36,329 nt of DNA from Heyndrickxia acidiproducens DSM 23148 (GCF_000374345.1 NZ_KB894012.1:958-37286), one strand, 5' to 3'; numbered from the stretch's first letter, positions 24,723 through 34,680 are shown. The notes: generated by a model from the letters alone, not told the origin. Translations and numbers: made by a program.

Positions 24723-27700
24723 ATGTTTAAAAAAGTACTAATTGCAAACCGCGGTGCGATTGCCACCCGTATTGAACGCACGTTAAGCAAAATGGGAATC
24801 CAATCTGTTGCCGTTTATACAAAAGCCGACCAGGACAGCCTGCATGTCGACCAGGCAGATGAAGCGGTCCTCATTGGAGAGGGCCCGGCTGCAGAAAGCT
24901 ATTTGAATGCGGACTTGATCATCAAAACCGCTATCGAAACAGGAGCGGAAGCCATCCACCCAGGCTATGGTTTCTTAAGCGAAAATTCGGATTTTGCCCG
25001 TGCCTGCCGTAAAAATGGCATTACCTTTATCGGTCCGGAACCGGAACAAATGGAAGTATTCGCTTTAAAACATACGGCAAGAAACATGGCCCGGAAGGCG
25101 GGTGTACCGCTTTTGCCAGGCACGGATTTGATTACAACGCTGGAGGATGCAGTGGAACAGGCTGCACAAATCGGCTATCCGGTCATTTTGAAAAGTACAG
25201 CCGGAGGAGGCGGTATTGGCATGCGAATCTGTGATGATGAGACAGCACTACGGAAAAGTTTTAAAGCCGTCCGTCATCTTGCATCTTCCAACTTTAAAAA
25301 TGACGGCGTGTATTTGGAAAAATATATTGCTAAAGCACGGCATGTCGAGGTACAAATTTTTGGTAACCGTTTCGGTGAAGTTACAGCGCTTGGCGAACGC
25401 GACTGTTCCCTGCAGCGTCGCAACCAAAAAGTGATTGAAGAAAGTCCAGCGCCGAATCTCCCGCAACATGTGAGGGCAGCGATGCTGGTGTCAGCTAAAA
25501 AACTTGCTGCAACCGTCAACTACCGCAGTGCTGGAACCGTTGAATTTTTGTATGATCCGGATACACTATCTTTCTTTTTCCTTGAAGTCAATACACGGCT
25601 GCAGGTAGAACATGGTGTAACAGAAGAAGTGCTCGGAATCGACCTCGTCGAGTGGATGGTCAAAGAAGCGGCAGATGAACTGAAGTATTTGGATACATTA
25701 TTCGGTAAACCTAAAGGTCACAGTATCCAGGCAAGGATTTACGCTGAGGATTGCTACCATGATTTCCGTCCGGGCGCCGGCCGGATTGACAAAGCTGTTT
25801 TTTCCGAAAAAGCCCGCGTGGAAACATGGTTACGGGACGGTCTAACAGTGACGACATTATATGACCCGATGCTAGCCAAAATCATTGTCCACGGAAAAGA
25901 CCGGCAAGAAGCGATCAAAAAATTAAAAACAGCATTAAAAGCATCCAAATGTTACGGCATTACCACCAACCTTTCGTATTTACATGCTTTAATGAATAAA
26001 TCGGAATGGCAAAGGGGCGAAGTGTACACAAGACTGTTAAATACCTTTCATCCTGCAGAGCATGCCATTGAAGTCCTGGATGGCGGAGTGCAAACAACTG
26101 TACAGGATTACCCGGGACGGAAGGGATATTGGGATGTCGGTGTGCCGCCGTGCGGGCCGATGGATCCCCTCTCTTTCCGGATCGGAAACCACCTGCTTGG
26201 CAATGAAGAAAATGCGGCAGGATTTGAAATGACACTGCGCGGCGGTTCATATGTTTTCCGCCATGATACTTGGTTTTGTTTAACCGGAGCCGATATGCAG
26301 GCAACTTTGGATGGCGTTCCTGTTCCAATGTATGAACCGGTGCTTGCAGAAAAAGGCCGGGTCCTCAAGTTTGGCGAAGCACAAAAAGGCATGCGGACGT
26401 ATTTGCTCATTGCCGGCGGGCTGGAGATGCCGGAAGTTCTTGGGAGCTCTTCCACCTTTACATTAGGCGGATTTGGCGGGCACGGCGGTAGAGCGCTCCG
26501 GCCTGGAGATGTGTTGGGTATCCGGGAAACCGATAATCGTCTTAAAGAACATTGGATCAGCGCCCGCCTGCCGGAAATGACGAATGAATGGATAATCGGC
26601 GTGATTCCGGGTCCGCATTGTACGGAAGAATTTTTAGCACAGGAATACTTGGAACAACTTGTGGAAACCCCGTGGGAAGTCCACTTCAACAGCTCCCGTA
26701 CAGGCGTCCGCCTGATCGGTCCAGCTCCAAAGTGGTCCCGGGAAGACGGTGGTGAAGCAGGGCTGCATCCTTCCAATATTCACGATACACCATATGCTGT
26801 CGGAGCACTGGATTTAACCGGGGATATGCCGATTCTCCTTGGGCCTGACGGGCCGAGTCTTGGTGGATTTGTCTGCCCGGTGACAACCGCAACTGCCGAA
26901 CTCTGGAAAATTGGCCAGCTCCACCCTGGTGACATTGTTCATTTTCAATTACTAACACTGGAAGAAGCAGAAGCACTGTGGAAAAAGCAGGATCAAACAT
27001 TGCAGGCTGTTCCATTGCCGGAAAAAACATCGAACCTTTCCGCTGATTATCCGGTACTCGTCCGGGAAACCGAAAACCGTGATTTTTCCTTCATCATCCG
27101 CTGCTGCGGAGACAGCAACTTACTTGTTGAATACGGGGAAATGGAACTGGATCTCTCCCTGCGTTTTCAAATTCATGTGCTGATGCAGGCGATTAAAGAG
27201 TCAGGTGATATTCCGGTACTGGATCTGACGCCGGGTATTCGGTCGCTTCAGGTACATATAAATCCGGACAAAATGAACGTAAAAACTGCAGCCCAAAGAA
27301 TAGTGGAAATCGATAAGAATCTCCCGGATATTGCCTCGATTGAGGTGCCGTCAAGAATCGTGAATCTGCCGCTTTCCTGGAATGATCCCGCCACGCAGCT
27401 GGCAACAGAACGCTACCAGAAAAATGTTCGTCCCGATGCGCCGTGGTGCCCGTCCAATTTAGAATTTATCCGCCGTATCAATGGTTTGCAACGCATCGAA
27501 GAAGTAAAAGAGATTGTTTTCGGGGCAAATTACCTCGTCCTAGGCCTAGGCGATGTTTATTTAGGGGCACCGGTTGCCACACCGACAGATCCGCGCCACC
27601 GCCTGGTCACTACAAAATATAACCCGGCACGGACATGGACACCGGAAAATGCAGTCGGGATCGGCGGTGCCTATATGTGTGTCTACGGCATGGAAGGCCC

Positions 27701-28325
27701 CGGCGGATACCAATTTGTCGGGCGAACTGTGCAGATGTGGAACAAATTGCGTACAACGGACAGTTTTAAACCGGGCAAACCATGGCTACTTGATTTTTTT
27801 GACCAAATCCGGTTTTACCCTGTTGAAGCAGACGAACTACTTCAATTAAGGGAGGACTTTCTCAGGGGCCGGTTCCATCCGAAGATCGAGGAAACAACTT
27901 TCCATCTTGGGAAGTATATGGCGTTTTTATCAAAGCATCAGGATAGTATCCAACATTTCCAGCAAAAACAGCAAGCTGCCTTTAAAAAAGAAATGGAAAT
28001 GTGGAAAGAACGTGGATTAGATGCGTTTATCTCAGAACATCATGACACAGGACAGCTGGCGGAAGAAGTTTTTCCTGAAGGGGTGATCCCGGTCCGTTGC
28101 ACTATGCCGGGCAGCATTTGGCAGGTGCTTGTAAAATCCGGTCAAAAGATCGTTAAGGGAGAAACTTTATTAATAGAAGAAAGTATGAAAATGGAGTTCC
28201 CACAGGTCGCCCCATGTGCAGGAACAATTGTTTCCATTAAAGTAGAACCTGGCGATGAAGTATATGCAGGACAGGTAATTGTCAGCATTTTGGAAAAAAA
28301 AGAAGCGGAGGTGCCTGTTCAATGA
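24723..28325 (+). CDS. Guanidine (urea-type) carboxylase, biotin-dependent
   Basis: This 1200-aa single-chain enzyme carries all catalytic parts. A biotin carboxylase unit (about 1-445, ATP-grasp loop STAGGGGIGM, EVNTRLQVEHGVTEE) is followed by KipA/AHS2-like and KipI/AHS1-like carboxyltransferase regions (about 455-1000). A C-terminal biotinyl domain has EESMKMEF, where K1156 would carry biotin. It carboxylates guanidine, using ATP and bicarbonate, to carboxyguanidine. The riboswitch and deiminase partners argue for guanidine over urea; the residue that separates the two was not located. GGAGG precedes the ATG, and the end overlaps atzF by 4 nt (ATGA). Confidence 0.92.
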   Translation: MFKKVLIANRGAIATRIERTLSKMGIQSVAVYTKADQDSLHVDQADEAVLIGEGPAAESYLNADLIIKTAIETGAEAIHPGYGFLSENSDFARACRKNGITFIGPEPEQMEVFALKHTARNMARKAGVPLLPGTDLITTLEDAVEQAAQIGYPVILKSTAGGGGIGMRICDDETALRKSFKAVRHLASSNFKNDGVYLEKYIAKARHVEVQIFGNRFGEVTALGERDCSLQRRNQKVIEESPAPNLPQHVRAAMLVSAKKLAATVNYRSAGTVEFLYDPDTLSFFFLEVNTRLQVEHGVTEEVLGIDLVEWMVKEAADELKYLDTLFGKPKGHSIQARIYAEDCYHDFRPGAGRIDKAVFSEKARVETWLRDGLTVTTLYDPMLAKIIVHGKDRQEAIKKLKTALKASKCYGITTNLSYLHALMNKSEWQRGEVYTRLLNTFHPAEHAIEVLDGGVQTTVQDYPGRKGYWDVGVPPCGPMDPLSFRIGNHLLGNEENAAGFEMTLRGGSYVFRHDTWFCLTGADMQATLDGVPVPMYEPVLAEKGRVLKFGEAQKGMRTYLLIAGGLEMPEVLGSSSTFTLGGFGGHGGRALRPGDVLGIRETDNRLKEHWISARLPEMTNEWIIGVIPGPHCTEEFLAQEYLEQLVETPWEVHFNSSRTGVRLIGPAPKWSREDGGEAGLHPSNIHDTPYAVGALDLTGDMPILLGPDGPSLGGFVCPVTTATAELWKIGQLHPGDIVHFQLLTLEEAEALWKKQDQTLQAVPLPEKTSNLSADYPVLVRETENRDFSFIIRCCGDSNLLVEYGEMELDLSLRFQIHVLMQAIKESGDIPVLDLTPGIRSLQVHINPDKMNVKTAAQRIVEIDKNLPDIASIEVPSRIVNLPLSWNDPATQLATERYQKNVRPDAPWCPSNLEFIRRINGLQRIEEVKEIVFGANYLVLGLGDVYLGAPVATPTDPRHRLVTTKYNPARTWTPENAVGIGGAYMCVYGMEGPGGYQFVGRTVQMWNKLRTTDSFKPGKPWLLDFFDQIRFYPVEADELLQLREDFLRGRFHPKIEETTFHLGKYMAFLSKHQDSIQHFQQKQQAAFKKEMEMWKERGLDAFISEHHDTGQLAEEVFPEGVIPVRCTMPGSIWQVLVKSGQKIVKGETLLIEESMKMEFPQVAPCAGTIVSIKVEPGDEVYAGQVIVSILEKKEAEVPVQ

Positions 28326-30046
28326 TTCCTTTAACCGTTGAAAAGTTAAGATTACAATACCGTGAAGAAAAAACTACCCCCGAGGCAGTCATAAAAGAAA
28401 TTTTGAACTGTGTAGAAGCAGATCGCGGCATGAATATTTGGATTACCCCGCCAACCATGGAACACATCCGACCGTATCTAGACCGGCTCGCGTCTTTAGA
28501 TCCGGAGGACGCTCCCTTGTGGGGCATTCCCTTCGCCATTAAAGATAATATAGATGTGGCCGGAATGCCAACAACTGCTGGATGTCCGGATTATACGTAT
28601 GTCCCGGAAGAACATGCCACAGTCGTAAAACGGTTAATCGAAGCCGGTGCTATCCCACTGGGCAAAACCAATTTGGATCAATTTGCGACAGGACTTGTCG
28701 GTACAAGAAGTCCATATGGCGAAACGAAAAATGCGTTACGGGAGGAACTGATTTCCGGCGGTTCCAGCTCCGGGTCGGCTGTTGCCGTTGCCCGCGGCCA
28801 TGCTGCTTTTTCACTTGGTACTGACACTGCCGGCTCCGGCCGCGTTCCGGCTGCGTTGAACGGGTTAGTGGGATTCAAATCTAGCCTTGGCGCTTGGCCG
28901 AAAAAAGGCGTTGTGCCAGCATGTGCAAGCCTCGACTGTGTGACGCTTTTCACCCATACCGTGGAAGATGCTTTGCATGTAGATCATATTATTCGTGGAG
29001 AAGACCCGCTTGATCCATGGTCTGAAGACATACCTCTCCGTACTCCGGCCAAGCCGCTTAAAATCTTGATCCCGGATTCTCTGGAGTTTTTCGGACCGTT
29101 CGCGATGCAATATGAAGCGGAATGGAAAAAAACCGCTGAACGACTTAAAGATTTGCAAATCCCGGTAGAATCTATCGATATCCGACAGTTCTCCGAGGCT
29201 TCCGCCATTTTATATGACGGACCTTTCGTAGCGGAACGCTGGAGCGATCTTGGTGGATTCATAGAAAGTCATCCCGGTGCGGCTTTTTCAGTAACAGAAA
29301 AAATATTAAAATCCGGGGCTGACCCCAAATATACGGCAGCCTCTGTTTTCCGAGCTATTCACAAGCTCCAGACGATTAAAAAGTCAGTGCAGCAGCTATT
29401 GGGAGATGCCGTGCTTGTGATGCCGACAACCGGTGGCACATGGACAAGGGAAGAGGTCAGAACCAATCCGGTCCAAACCAACAGCAAAATGGGCCTTTAC
29501 ACGAACCACTGCAATTTGCTCGATATGTGCGCAATTGCAGTACCGGCCGGTAAGGCGGACACACACCTGCCTTTTGGGATTACGATTTTTGCAAAATCCG
29601 AAAATGATCATCTCCTTTTTGGAGCAGCCAGTACATTTGTTGCGGCCACAAATCAAACGCCTATTGCGGTTTGTGGTTTACACATGCGGGGATTCCCGTT
29701 GGAAAAAGAACTGGTTTCAATGGGGGGCCGGTTTGTGAAGAAGGCTTTTACGGCGCCCGTCTACCAGTTGTTTAAACTCCCTTTCGAAACCCCAAAACCC
29801 GGTCTCGTTAAAAATCCGGATGAAGGCGCCGCAATTGAAGTAGAACTGTGGGAAATGCCTGCTGATGCTTTTGGTACGTTTACGGGATCGATTCCCGCCC
29901 CGCTCGGCATCGGTAAAGTGGAATTGGCGGACGGCAGTGAGGTACCTGGCTTTCTCTGCGAAGCCTACGCAGCGAAAAGCGCAGAAGACATTACTTCATT
30001 CAGGGGCTGGCGGAATTATCAGCACCAGATAAAAACATTGATTTAA
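28322..30046 (+). CDS. atzF: Allophanate hydrolase
   Basis: This 574-aa protein is an amidase-signature hydrolase with a C-terminal extension typical of AtzF. The Ser-cisSer-Lys triad is visible: K74 (PFAIKDNID), the GGSSSGSAVAV segment (146-156) and nucleophile S172 in GTDTAGSGRVPA. It hydrolyses allophanate to ammonia and CO2, the last step of the guanidine pathway. Its ATG overlaps the carboxylase stop, with GGAGGTG as ribosome-binding site inside the carboxylase gene, so translation is coupled. A terminator follows. Confidence 0.94.
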   Translation: MIPLTVEKLRLQYREEKTTPEAVIKEILNCVEADRGMNIWITPPTMEHIRPYLDRLASLDPEDAPLWGIPFAIKDNIDVAGMPTTAGCPDYTYVPEEHATVVKRLIEAGAIPLGKTNLDQFATGLVGTRSPYGETKNALREELISGGSSSGSAVAVARGHAAFSLGTDTAGSGRVPAALNGLVGFKSSLGAWPKKGVVPACASLDCVTLFTHTVEDALHVDHIIRGEDPLDPWSEDIPLRTPAKPLKILIPDSLEFFGPFAMQYEAEWKKTAERLKDLQIPVESIDIRQFSEASAILYDGPFVAERWSDLGGFIESHPGAAFSVTEKILKSGADPKYTAASVFRAIHKLQTIKKSVQQLLGDAVLVMPTTGGTWTREEVRTNPVQTNSKMGLYTNHCNLLDMCAIAVPAGKADTHLPFGITIFAKSENDHLLFGAASTFVAATNQTPIAVCGLHMRGFPLEKELVSMGGRFVKKAFTAPVYQLFKLPFETPKPGLVKNPDEGAAIEVELWEMPADAFGTFTGSIPAPLGIGKVELADGSEVPGFLCEAYAAKSAEDITSFRGWRNYQHQIKTLI

Positions 30047-30072
30047 CTGCTTTACTTTTTAAAACTCGTAAT

Positions 30073-30130
30073 ATACAAAGTAAAAAGGATGTGGGGCAAA
30101 CAACTGCCTGACAGCCTTTTTATTTTGTAT
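30073..30130 (+). terminator. Terminator of the guanidine operon
   Basis: A 16-bp stem of ATACAAAGTAAAAAGG with CCTTTTTATTTTGTAT, plus an inner GGCA/TGCC pair, closes the operon 26 nt after atzF. The near-symmetric A/T tails allow bidirectional use. Confidence 0.8.
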
Positions 30131-30498
30131 ATTTCTTTATTTCATCAAACCGGCTCTAACCTAAAACCTAAAATTGAATATGTCCAATATATTATAACCT
30201 GATGCAATTAATTGAATTTTTTGGTTGGGTCACTAGTTGTACGGTTTACATCGTGGGTCTTCCAGGATATATAAGGAATTCCACTCGTCAAATTTTCGGA
30301 CAGACTGTTCTTTGAGGGGCAGAAACTAAACAAACAGCCATGATGGTTTCAGACAAGAAACCACCACGGCCTGATTTCCCATTCATAGTATTTCATTTTC
30401 TTCCTCAACGCCTCTATTTCAGCTGTAATAGGAATTTGTTTACCCGAAGCTTTTCTCTTAAACTTTTTCGATTACTGTATAGTCCCCATTTTTACTTG
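30131..30498. other. Gene-free stretch, possible insertion-sequence remnant
   Basis: No intact gene is seen. On the minus strand around 30420-30350 a short frame (ITAEIEALRKKMKYYEWE) has the coiled-coil character of IS3-type OrfA ends. TGTCCGAAAATTTGACG (30303-30287) resembles an IS3-family terminus. Both are short, so this is only a suggestion. Confidence 0.25.
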
Positions 30499-31119
30499 TC
30501 AAAATGTTTTCCCCATTTCAACTGCCTTTTTGATAGCTTCCTCCATAATTTCTGTAGCTCTTTCAGGATAGTGGTCCATTCCTTCAACAAATAATTGATG
30601 GTAATCCTTAAACCCTAAGAAAGTGAATAACATTTTAACATATTGACTAGCAGGATCACTTCCATTGTAAACGCTTCCGCTTGATTGAATGTGTAGTGCC
30701 TTTTTTCCTTCCAACAAACCTACAGATCCCTGGTCTGTGTATTTAAAAGTTTTCCCTGCCACTGTAATGGTATCAATCCAGGCTTTTAAGCGGGTGGGTA
30801 CGCTTAAATTCCACAACGGATTTGCAATGACCACTTTATCCTTTTCCATAAAACTTGCAGTAAAGGAATCAAACAGAGTCACTTTGTGTTGTTGTTCATT
30901 TGATAATGAGTAAAAGGGAATCTTTTGTTTTAATTTATTCCACGCTTCCAATAGGTCTCGGTCAATTTCAGGTATGGTCATATCATACAAATTCATTTCC
31001 TCTATTTCATCATCTGGATGATTTTCCCGGTAAGACTTCAAGAAAACATTCGTTACTTTCATTGTACGTGAGTATTCTTCTGAAAACGGATGTGCTTTTA
31101 CTACCAATACTTTCGGCAT
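30499..31119 (-). CDS. azoR: FMN-dependent NADH:quinone/azo oxidoreductase
   Basis: This 206-aa flavodoxin-fold protein matches AzoR-type azoreductases in length and motifs: the N-terminal phosphate loop (VVKAHPFSEEYSRTMK), NPLWNLSVPTRLKAWID around the flavin, and SSGSVYNG. These enzymes reduce quinones and azo compounds with NADH and often protect against thiol or electrophile stress. AAAGGAG lies 9 nt before the ATG. It appears monocistronic, with no pathway link to neighbours. Confidence 0.9.
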   Translation of the reverse strand: MPKVLVVKAHPFSEEYSRTMKVTNVFLKSYRENHPDDEIEEMNLYDMTIPEIDRDLLEAWNKLKQKIPFYSLSNEQQHKVTLFDSFTASFMEKDKVVIANPLWNLSVPTRLKAWIDTITVAGKTFKYTDQGSVGLLEGKKALHIQSSGSVYNGSDPASQYVKMLFTFLGFKDYHQLFVEGMDHYPERATEIMEEAIKKAVEMGKTF

Positions 31120-31371
31120 ATTTTATGACTCCTTTACTATTTTTTAATATCTTTATTTTATCGGTAACCTCTTCCAATTTGCAATGTAAAAATGATTGCC
31201 GTTTAGGATTAAAATGGGAACTTTTGAATTTATCTGGCGTGGGGCAATCCTTAATCTATTGATGCAAATTTGAAGAAATTCCCTCATCTTTATAATTATC
31301 CCGACCGATTGAATGAAACAAATGCACCGATGTCAGACCTCTTTGGCTTTATCCGAGTTTATAGTGCCTAC

Positions 31372-31405
31372 TTTCGGGATTGCAGTGGACAGCCACCCTA
31401 AATCT
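31372..31405. repeat. Degenerate REP-like palindrome
   Basis: CGGGATTGCAGTGGACAGCCACCCTA resembles the GGGTGGTGACAGGCACCC family of this window with several changes. It lies just downstream of the REP-associated transposase gene. The rest of 31120-31421 holds no gene. Confidence 0.4.
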
Positions 31406-31421
31406 AGTGACACACCCCTAA

Positions 31422-31988
31422 CTAATTTTGTATCAAACTTTCTTCCATCTTACGAATCACTATCTCATTGTACTGCGCTCTTTTTTTATCAAAATTACCA
31501 GGTAACAGATCTAAAATATGATCGGGTTTAAGATTATAGGGCCTGGTATTGTTCATATAGTCAGCATAGCTGCTCCAGGGATAATCTTCCGGTGTTATGG
31601 TCATATTTGCTTTTACCGGGTTTAAATGAATATAGCAGCTTACTTCAATCATACCTTCAGGAGAATGGATTTTGTGATCGTAATACCGTCTCTCAAAGAC
31701 ATGGCCGGTCAAATGGTATTTATTATTATAGTAATCAGCATATCGTTTATTGATGAGGGACATGATTTTCGAAATGGGCTGTTCTGTGGAGCGGAGTTGC
31801 AAGTGATAGTGATTGGTCATGAGGCAGTATGAGGCTAATTCATAAGGGGCTTTATCAAATACCTGCTTTAAAATATATAGAAATGTCAAGTAATCACCAC
31901 GGTCGCAAAACAATGAGTCTCTTCTGTTTCCCCGGCAAACAATATGATAAAAGCTGTTTGGATCCCAATATCGTTTCTTTCTCCCCAT
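31422..31988 (-). CDS. REP-associated tyrosine transposase (RAYT, Y1/HUH type)
   Basis: This 188-aa protein has the single-domain HUH endonuclease layout: the N-terminal FYHIVCRGNRRD strand, the metal-binding NHYHLQL motif (HxH), GHVFERRYYDHKI, and the tyrosine in SCYIHLNPVKA near the expected catalytic position. RAYTs cut and move REP palindromes instead of their own gene. The ATG lies 3 nt behind the comM stop, so it is read as the distal gene of the comM transcript. Several REP-like palindromes occur in the next 5 kb. Confidence 0.9.
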   Translation of the reverse strand: MGRKKRYWDPNSFYHIVCRGNRRDSLFCDRGDYLTFLYILKQVFDKAPYELASYCLMTNHYHLQLRSTEQPISKIMSLINKRYADYYNNKYHLTGHVFERRYYDHKIHSPEGMIEVSCYIHLNPVKANMTITPEDYPWSSYADYMNNTRPYNLKPDHILDLLPGNFDKKRAQYNEIVIRKMEESLIQN

Positions 31989-31991
31989 CTA

Positions 31992-33527
31992 TTACTTCAC
32001 ACCTTCTTTTTGAGACTTGAGTTGGTTTTTTCTTCTCATGGTGACAGCTTTCCATAACGATTCGTTTGTTAGTTCTTTTTCGCCTTGCAGATCTGAAATT
32101 GTACGCGCTAAACGCATGAGTTTGATCTGCACACGATTACTATAATTTTCCTTACTCGACCATTGCTGCACCATCACCCGCTGATTTTGGCTTAGCTTAT
32201 TTTTTTCTAAAAATAATTCCGTTGATACGGTGCCATTCACGCTTTTCTCCCCATATCTGTCATATTGCCTTTCGCGTGCTTCCATCACCCGTTTTCTTAT
32301 TTCCTCCGAGCTTTCATTTGTTCGTTGCGGTTCTGTCGTCAGTGAGATGGATTGCAAATGCAACATTAAATCAAACCGGTCGAGTATCGGCCCGGATACG
32401 CGATTCTGGTAAGTGGTAATTTGCTTCGACGTACAGGTGCAATAAGCATGTTTTGATCCTAAATGCCCACAAGGACACGGATTCATAGCGGCAATAAGAA
32501 TAAATTGGGCAGGATAGGTTACAGTTGACGCCGCTCTGCTGATGGTTACTTTCCCTGTTTCAAGCGGCTGTCTGAGCATATCCAGCGTTCGTTTTGGGAA
32601 CTCCGCAAATTCATCTAAGAAAAGAACCCCATGATTTGCAAGTGAAATTTCACCCGGTATCGGATTTGTCCCTCCACCAATGAGGGAAACAGCGGATGAT
32701 GAATGATGCGGAGATCTAAAAGGTGGTTTGATATACGAGGCATTTTTCACCTTTGCAAGCTGATAGAGGCTCATGACTTCATAACGTGCTTTTTCTGTTA
32801 GCGGGGGTAAAATAGACGGAAACGTTTCGGCTAAAAAGCTCTTCCCGCAACCAGGCGGTCCATACATCAATACATTATGCCCTCCGGGAGCGGCAATTTC
32901 GAGCATACCCTTTGCATATTGGTGTCCAATAATATGTTTGAAATCTTTATCAAACAAATAAGGCTGTTCACTAGAAACAATCGGAGGCAATATACGTTCA
33001 GAGGAAAAAAGTTCTGCTTGTCCTGAAAAAGATTGGATGACTTCTTCTACATTTTTGACAAACCGCAGTTCTATCCCTTCCAATTGACGAAAAGGAAGAT
33101 CAGTATCAATAGGCAAATATAATACCTTTATCCCTTCATTCCTTGCCGCTAGGATCGCGGGAAGCATGCCATCAACAGGCTTAACAGAACCATTTAATGA
33201 AAGCACCCCCAGAAATGCAGCCGTCTCCGGAATATCATGAGAGAAATAATCCATTTCCTTCATCATCCCGATGGCCATCGCCAGATCAAAAATCGGACTG
33301 TTTTTTCTCTGCTCTGCCGGTGAAAGATTTACGATAACCCTCTTCTCTGGCAAAACACATTGATAGGTTCCCAAAGTTCCCAGCACCCGATCTTTAGACT
33401 CTTTCACGGATGCATCAGGTAGCCCGATAATGGATATTGCCTGAATCCCATCCACCATCTGAATCTCAACCTGAACCAAATAGCCTTCTATCCCTTTCAA
33501 ACCAATACTATTCACAATCGTTGCCAA
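31992..33527 (-). CDS. comM: ComM/YifB-family Mg-chelatase-like AAA+ ATPase
   Basis: This protein of about 511 aa has the ChlI-like N-domain (GIEGYLVQVEIQ, GLPDASVKESKDRV), the AAA+ Walker A GPPGCGKS, Walker B LFLDEFAEF, and the C-terminal Mg-chelatase extension with the CPCGHLG zinc segment. ComM is a helicase that promotes branch migration during natural transformation. A longer frame starts at ATG 33545, but a perfect AGGAGG (33542-33537) lies inside it, 9 nt before TTG 33527. That start gives the family N-terminus MATIVNSIGLKGIEGY, so TTG is preferred. RAYT follows directly. Confidence 0.92.
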   Translation of the reverse strand: MATIVNSIGLKGIEGYLVQVEIQMVDGIQAISIIGLPDASVKESKDRVLGTLGTYQCVLPEKRVIVNLSPAEQRKNSPIFDLAMAIGMMKEMDYFSHDIPETAAFLGVLSLNGSVKPVDGMLPAILAARNEGIKVLYLPIDTDLPFRQLEGIELRFVKNVEEVIQSFSGQAELFSSERILPPIVSSEQPYLFDKDFKHIIGHQYAKGMLEIAAPGGHNVLMYGPPGCGKSFLAETFPSILPPLTEKARYEVMSLYQLAKVKNASYIKPPFRSPHHSSSAVSLIGGGTNPIPGEISLANHGVLFLDEFAEFPKRTLDMLRQPLETGKVTISRAASTVTYPAQFILIAAMNPCPCGHLGSKHAYCTCTSKQITTYQNRVSGPILDRFDLMLHLQSISLTTEPQRTNESSEEIRKRVMEARERQYDRYGEKSVNGTVSTELFLEKNKLSQNQRVMVQQWSSKENYSNRVQIKLMRLARTISDLQGEKELTNESLWKAVTMRRKNQLKSQKEGVK

Positions 33528-33547
33528 ATCTCCCAACCTCCTCATTA

Positions 33548-33602
33548 GAACATTTGTTCCGTTTCTATCTATAAAGATAATAGATAGCGCTCAATTTGTC
33601 AA
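33548..33602 (-). promoter_or_regulatory. comM promoter with LexA (SOS)-type box
   Basis: GAACATTTGTTC (33548-33559) fits the Bacillus LexA/DinR core GAAC-N4-GTTC. On the minus strand TTGACA (33602-33597) and TATCTT (33579-33574) are spaced 17 bp, giving a start near 33567, so the box is just downstream of the start. The LexA site is a clear match, while the -10 box is weak. Confidence 0.6.
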
Positions 33603-33604
33603 TG

Positions 33605-33952
33605 GAATTTTGCGAGATTTTTGAATATTAAATGAAGGTTGTTTTAGCGATAAGGTAACGGCGGACAAAGTAAACGTGAAAAAACCTTATGAGACAGATT
33701 CTTCTTGAAAGAAATTTAATAAAAAATCTAAACCAAAAAATGCCCAAAGAGCCAATCTATCCTCTACTGGTTTAAAAGTGATTCAATAATGTGCAACAGA
33801 TAAATCTTTACTTTGCTTCTTCTGCGAGGTGGCCAGTATAGATTTGAAAGAGCAAAGCAATAAAAATAAGAGAATCAATCGTTCTCTTCAAAGTGATGAC
33901 TCTCTTATTCTACAAAATTCGACAAATTTCGGGTAGTGACAGGCACCCGGAA
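33605..33952. other. Gene-free stretch with inverted repeats and a REP-like palindrome
   Basis: No gene was recognised. A short hairpin AAGAGAA/TTCTCTT is near 33868-33888. The REP-like palindrome AATTTCGGGTAGTGACAGGCACCCGGAATT spans 33925-33954 and runs into the stop codon of the next minus-strand gene, where it may act as terminator. Confidence 0.6.
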
Positions 33953-34159
33953 TTATTTGTCATCAGAGTATCGTTGGAGTACGTCAATGACAACACGGTG
34001 GTCTCTAATTGTATCTTCTAAGTGACGCATTCCGCTTCTCACTTCAGAAGTAAGATTGTCAAACTTCAATTCTATCCGATCCAAGCGGTTTAAAACAGGC
34101 TCAATTTCTTCTTTTACAACTGTCCGCAACGCCTTAATCAAATCTTGCTCCATATGCAT
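33953..34159 (-). CDS. Small coiled-coil protein of unknown function
   Basis: This 68-aa protein from ATG 34159 is chosen because GGAGGGAGGGATA directly precedes it; the longer frame upstream has no such site. The sequence is charged and heptad-like (VKEEIEPVLNRLDRIELKFDNLTSEVRSGMRHLEDTIRD), so a coiled-coil dimer is likely. Similar short proteins are common in Bacillaceae without assigned function. Its stop codon is overlapped by the REP-like palindrome. Confidence 0.6.
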   Translation of the reverse strand: MHMEQDLIKALRTVVKEEIEPVLNRLDRIELKFDNLTSEVRSGMRHLEDTIRDHRVVIDVLQRYSDDK

Positions 34160-34230
34160 TATCCCTCCCTCCAATAAGTTATAGTACTTGATTGATCTTA
34201 TTGTACCACGATTTAAAGGCATAAGAAAAA

Positions 34231-34259
34231 GATTCGGATAGTGGCAGAACCCAACTATC
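34231..34259. repeat. REP-like repeat, partial
   Basis: GATTCGGATAGTGGCAGAACCC shares ATTCGGATAGTG with the terminator palindrome at 16.9 kb and the general layout of the other REP-like elements. The 3' half is degraded. Confidence 0.45.
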
Positions 34260-34284
34260 ATACAAGTTCAAATTCAATATTTTG

Positions 34285-34680
34285 CATCAACCGTGCACAA
34301 ACCACAGCTCGATCCCATCCAAGTGGTAAAAAGGATGATTAGCAGCAAACGGCAAATACAGCACCATTTAAAGACACCACGCCAAGAAAATCCGCCGTTC
34401 CGGGAATCTCGTGTGGGAAGAAATCCAACTCTTTCATGATGCTATGCGCCATTGTCAAATCATAAAATAGACTGTTTTTTTCTCTGCTCCGCCGGCGAAA
34501 GGTTTACAATGATTCGCTTTTCCGGCAAGTCATATCCAATAAAAACCCAACGCACTCAAAACTCTGTCCTTCAATTCCTTAACTGAAGTATCCGGCATCC
34601 TCACAATGCCATTACCCAATCCTCCTTATAGGAACGTTTATTCCCTTTTTAAAAAAAGGGAACGCTCACCTTGTCAACAT
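34285..34680 (-). pseudogene. Decayed second copy of the comM 5' end and promoter
   Basis: Nucleotide similarity to the start of the intact comM is visible throughout. For example TAGACTGTTTTTTTCTCTGC with CCGGCGAAAGGTTTACAATGATTCGC corresponds to comM around 33296-33340, and the segment near 34300 to comM near 33060. Internal deletion and frameshifts destroy the frame. The upstream part (34627-34680) matches the comM promoter region, with a LexA-like GAACGTTTATTC that has lost one half-site base. A REP-like palindrome follows at 34691. Confidence 0.8.

Noticed and set aside
30340..30594. Open frame on the plus strand between atzF and azoR
   Set aside because: It overlaps the azoR end in antisense, has no ribosome-binding site and no recognisable protein character.
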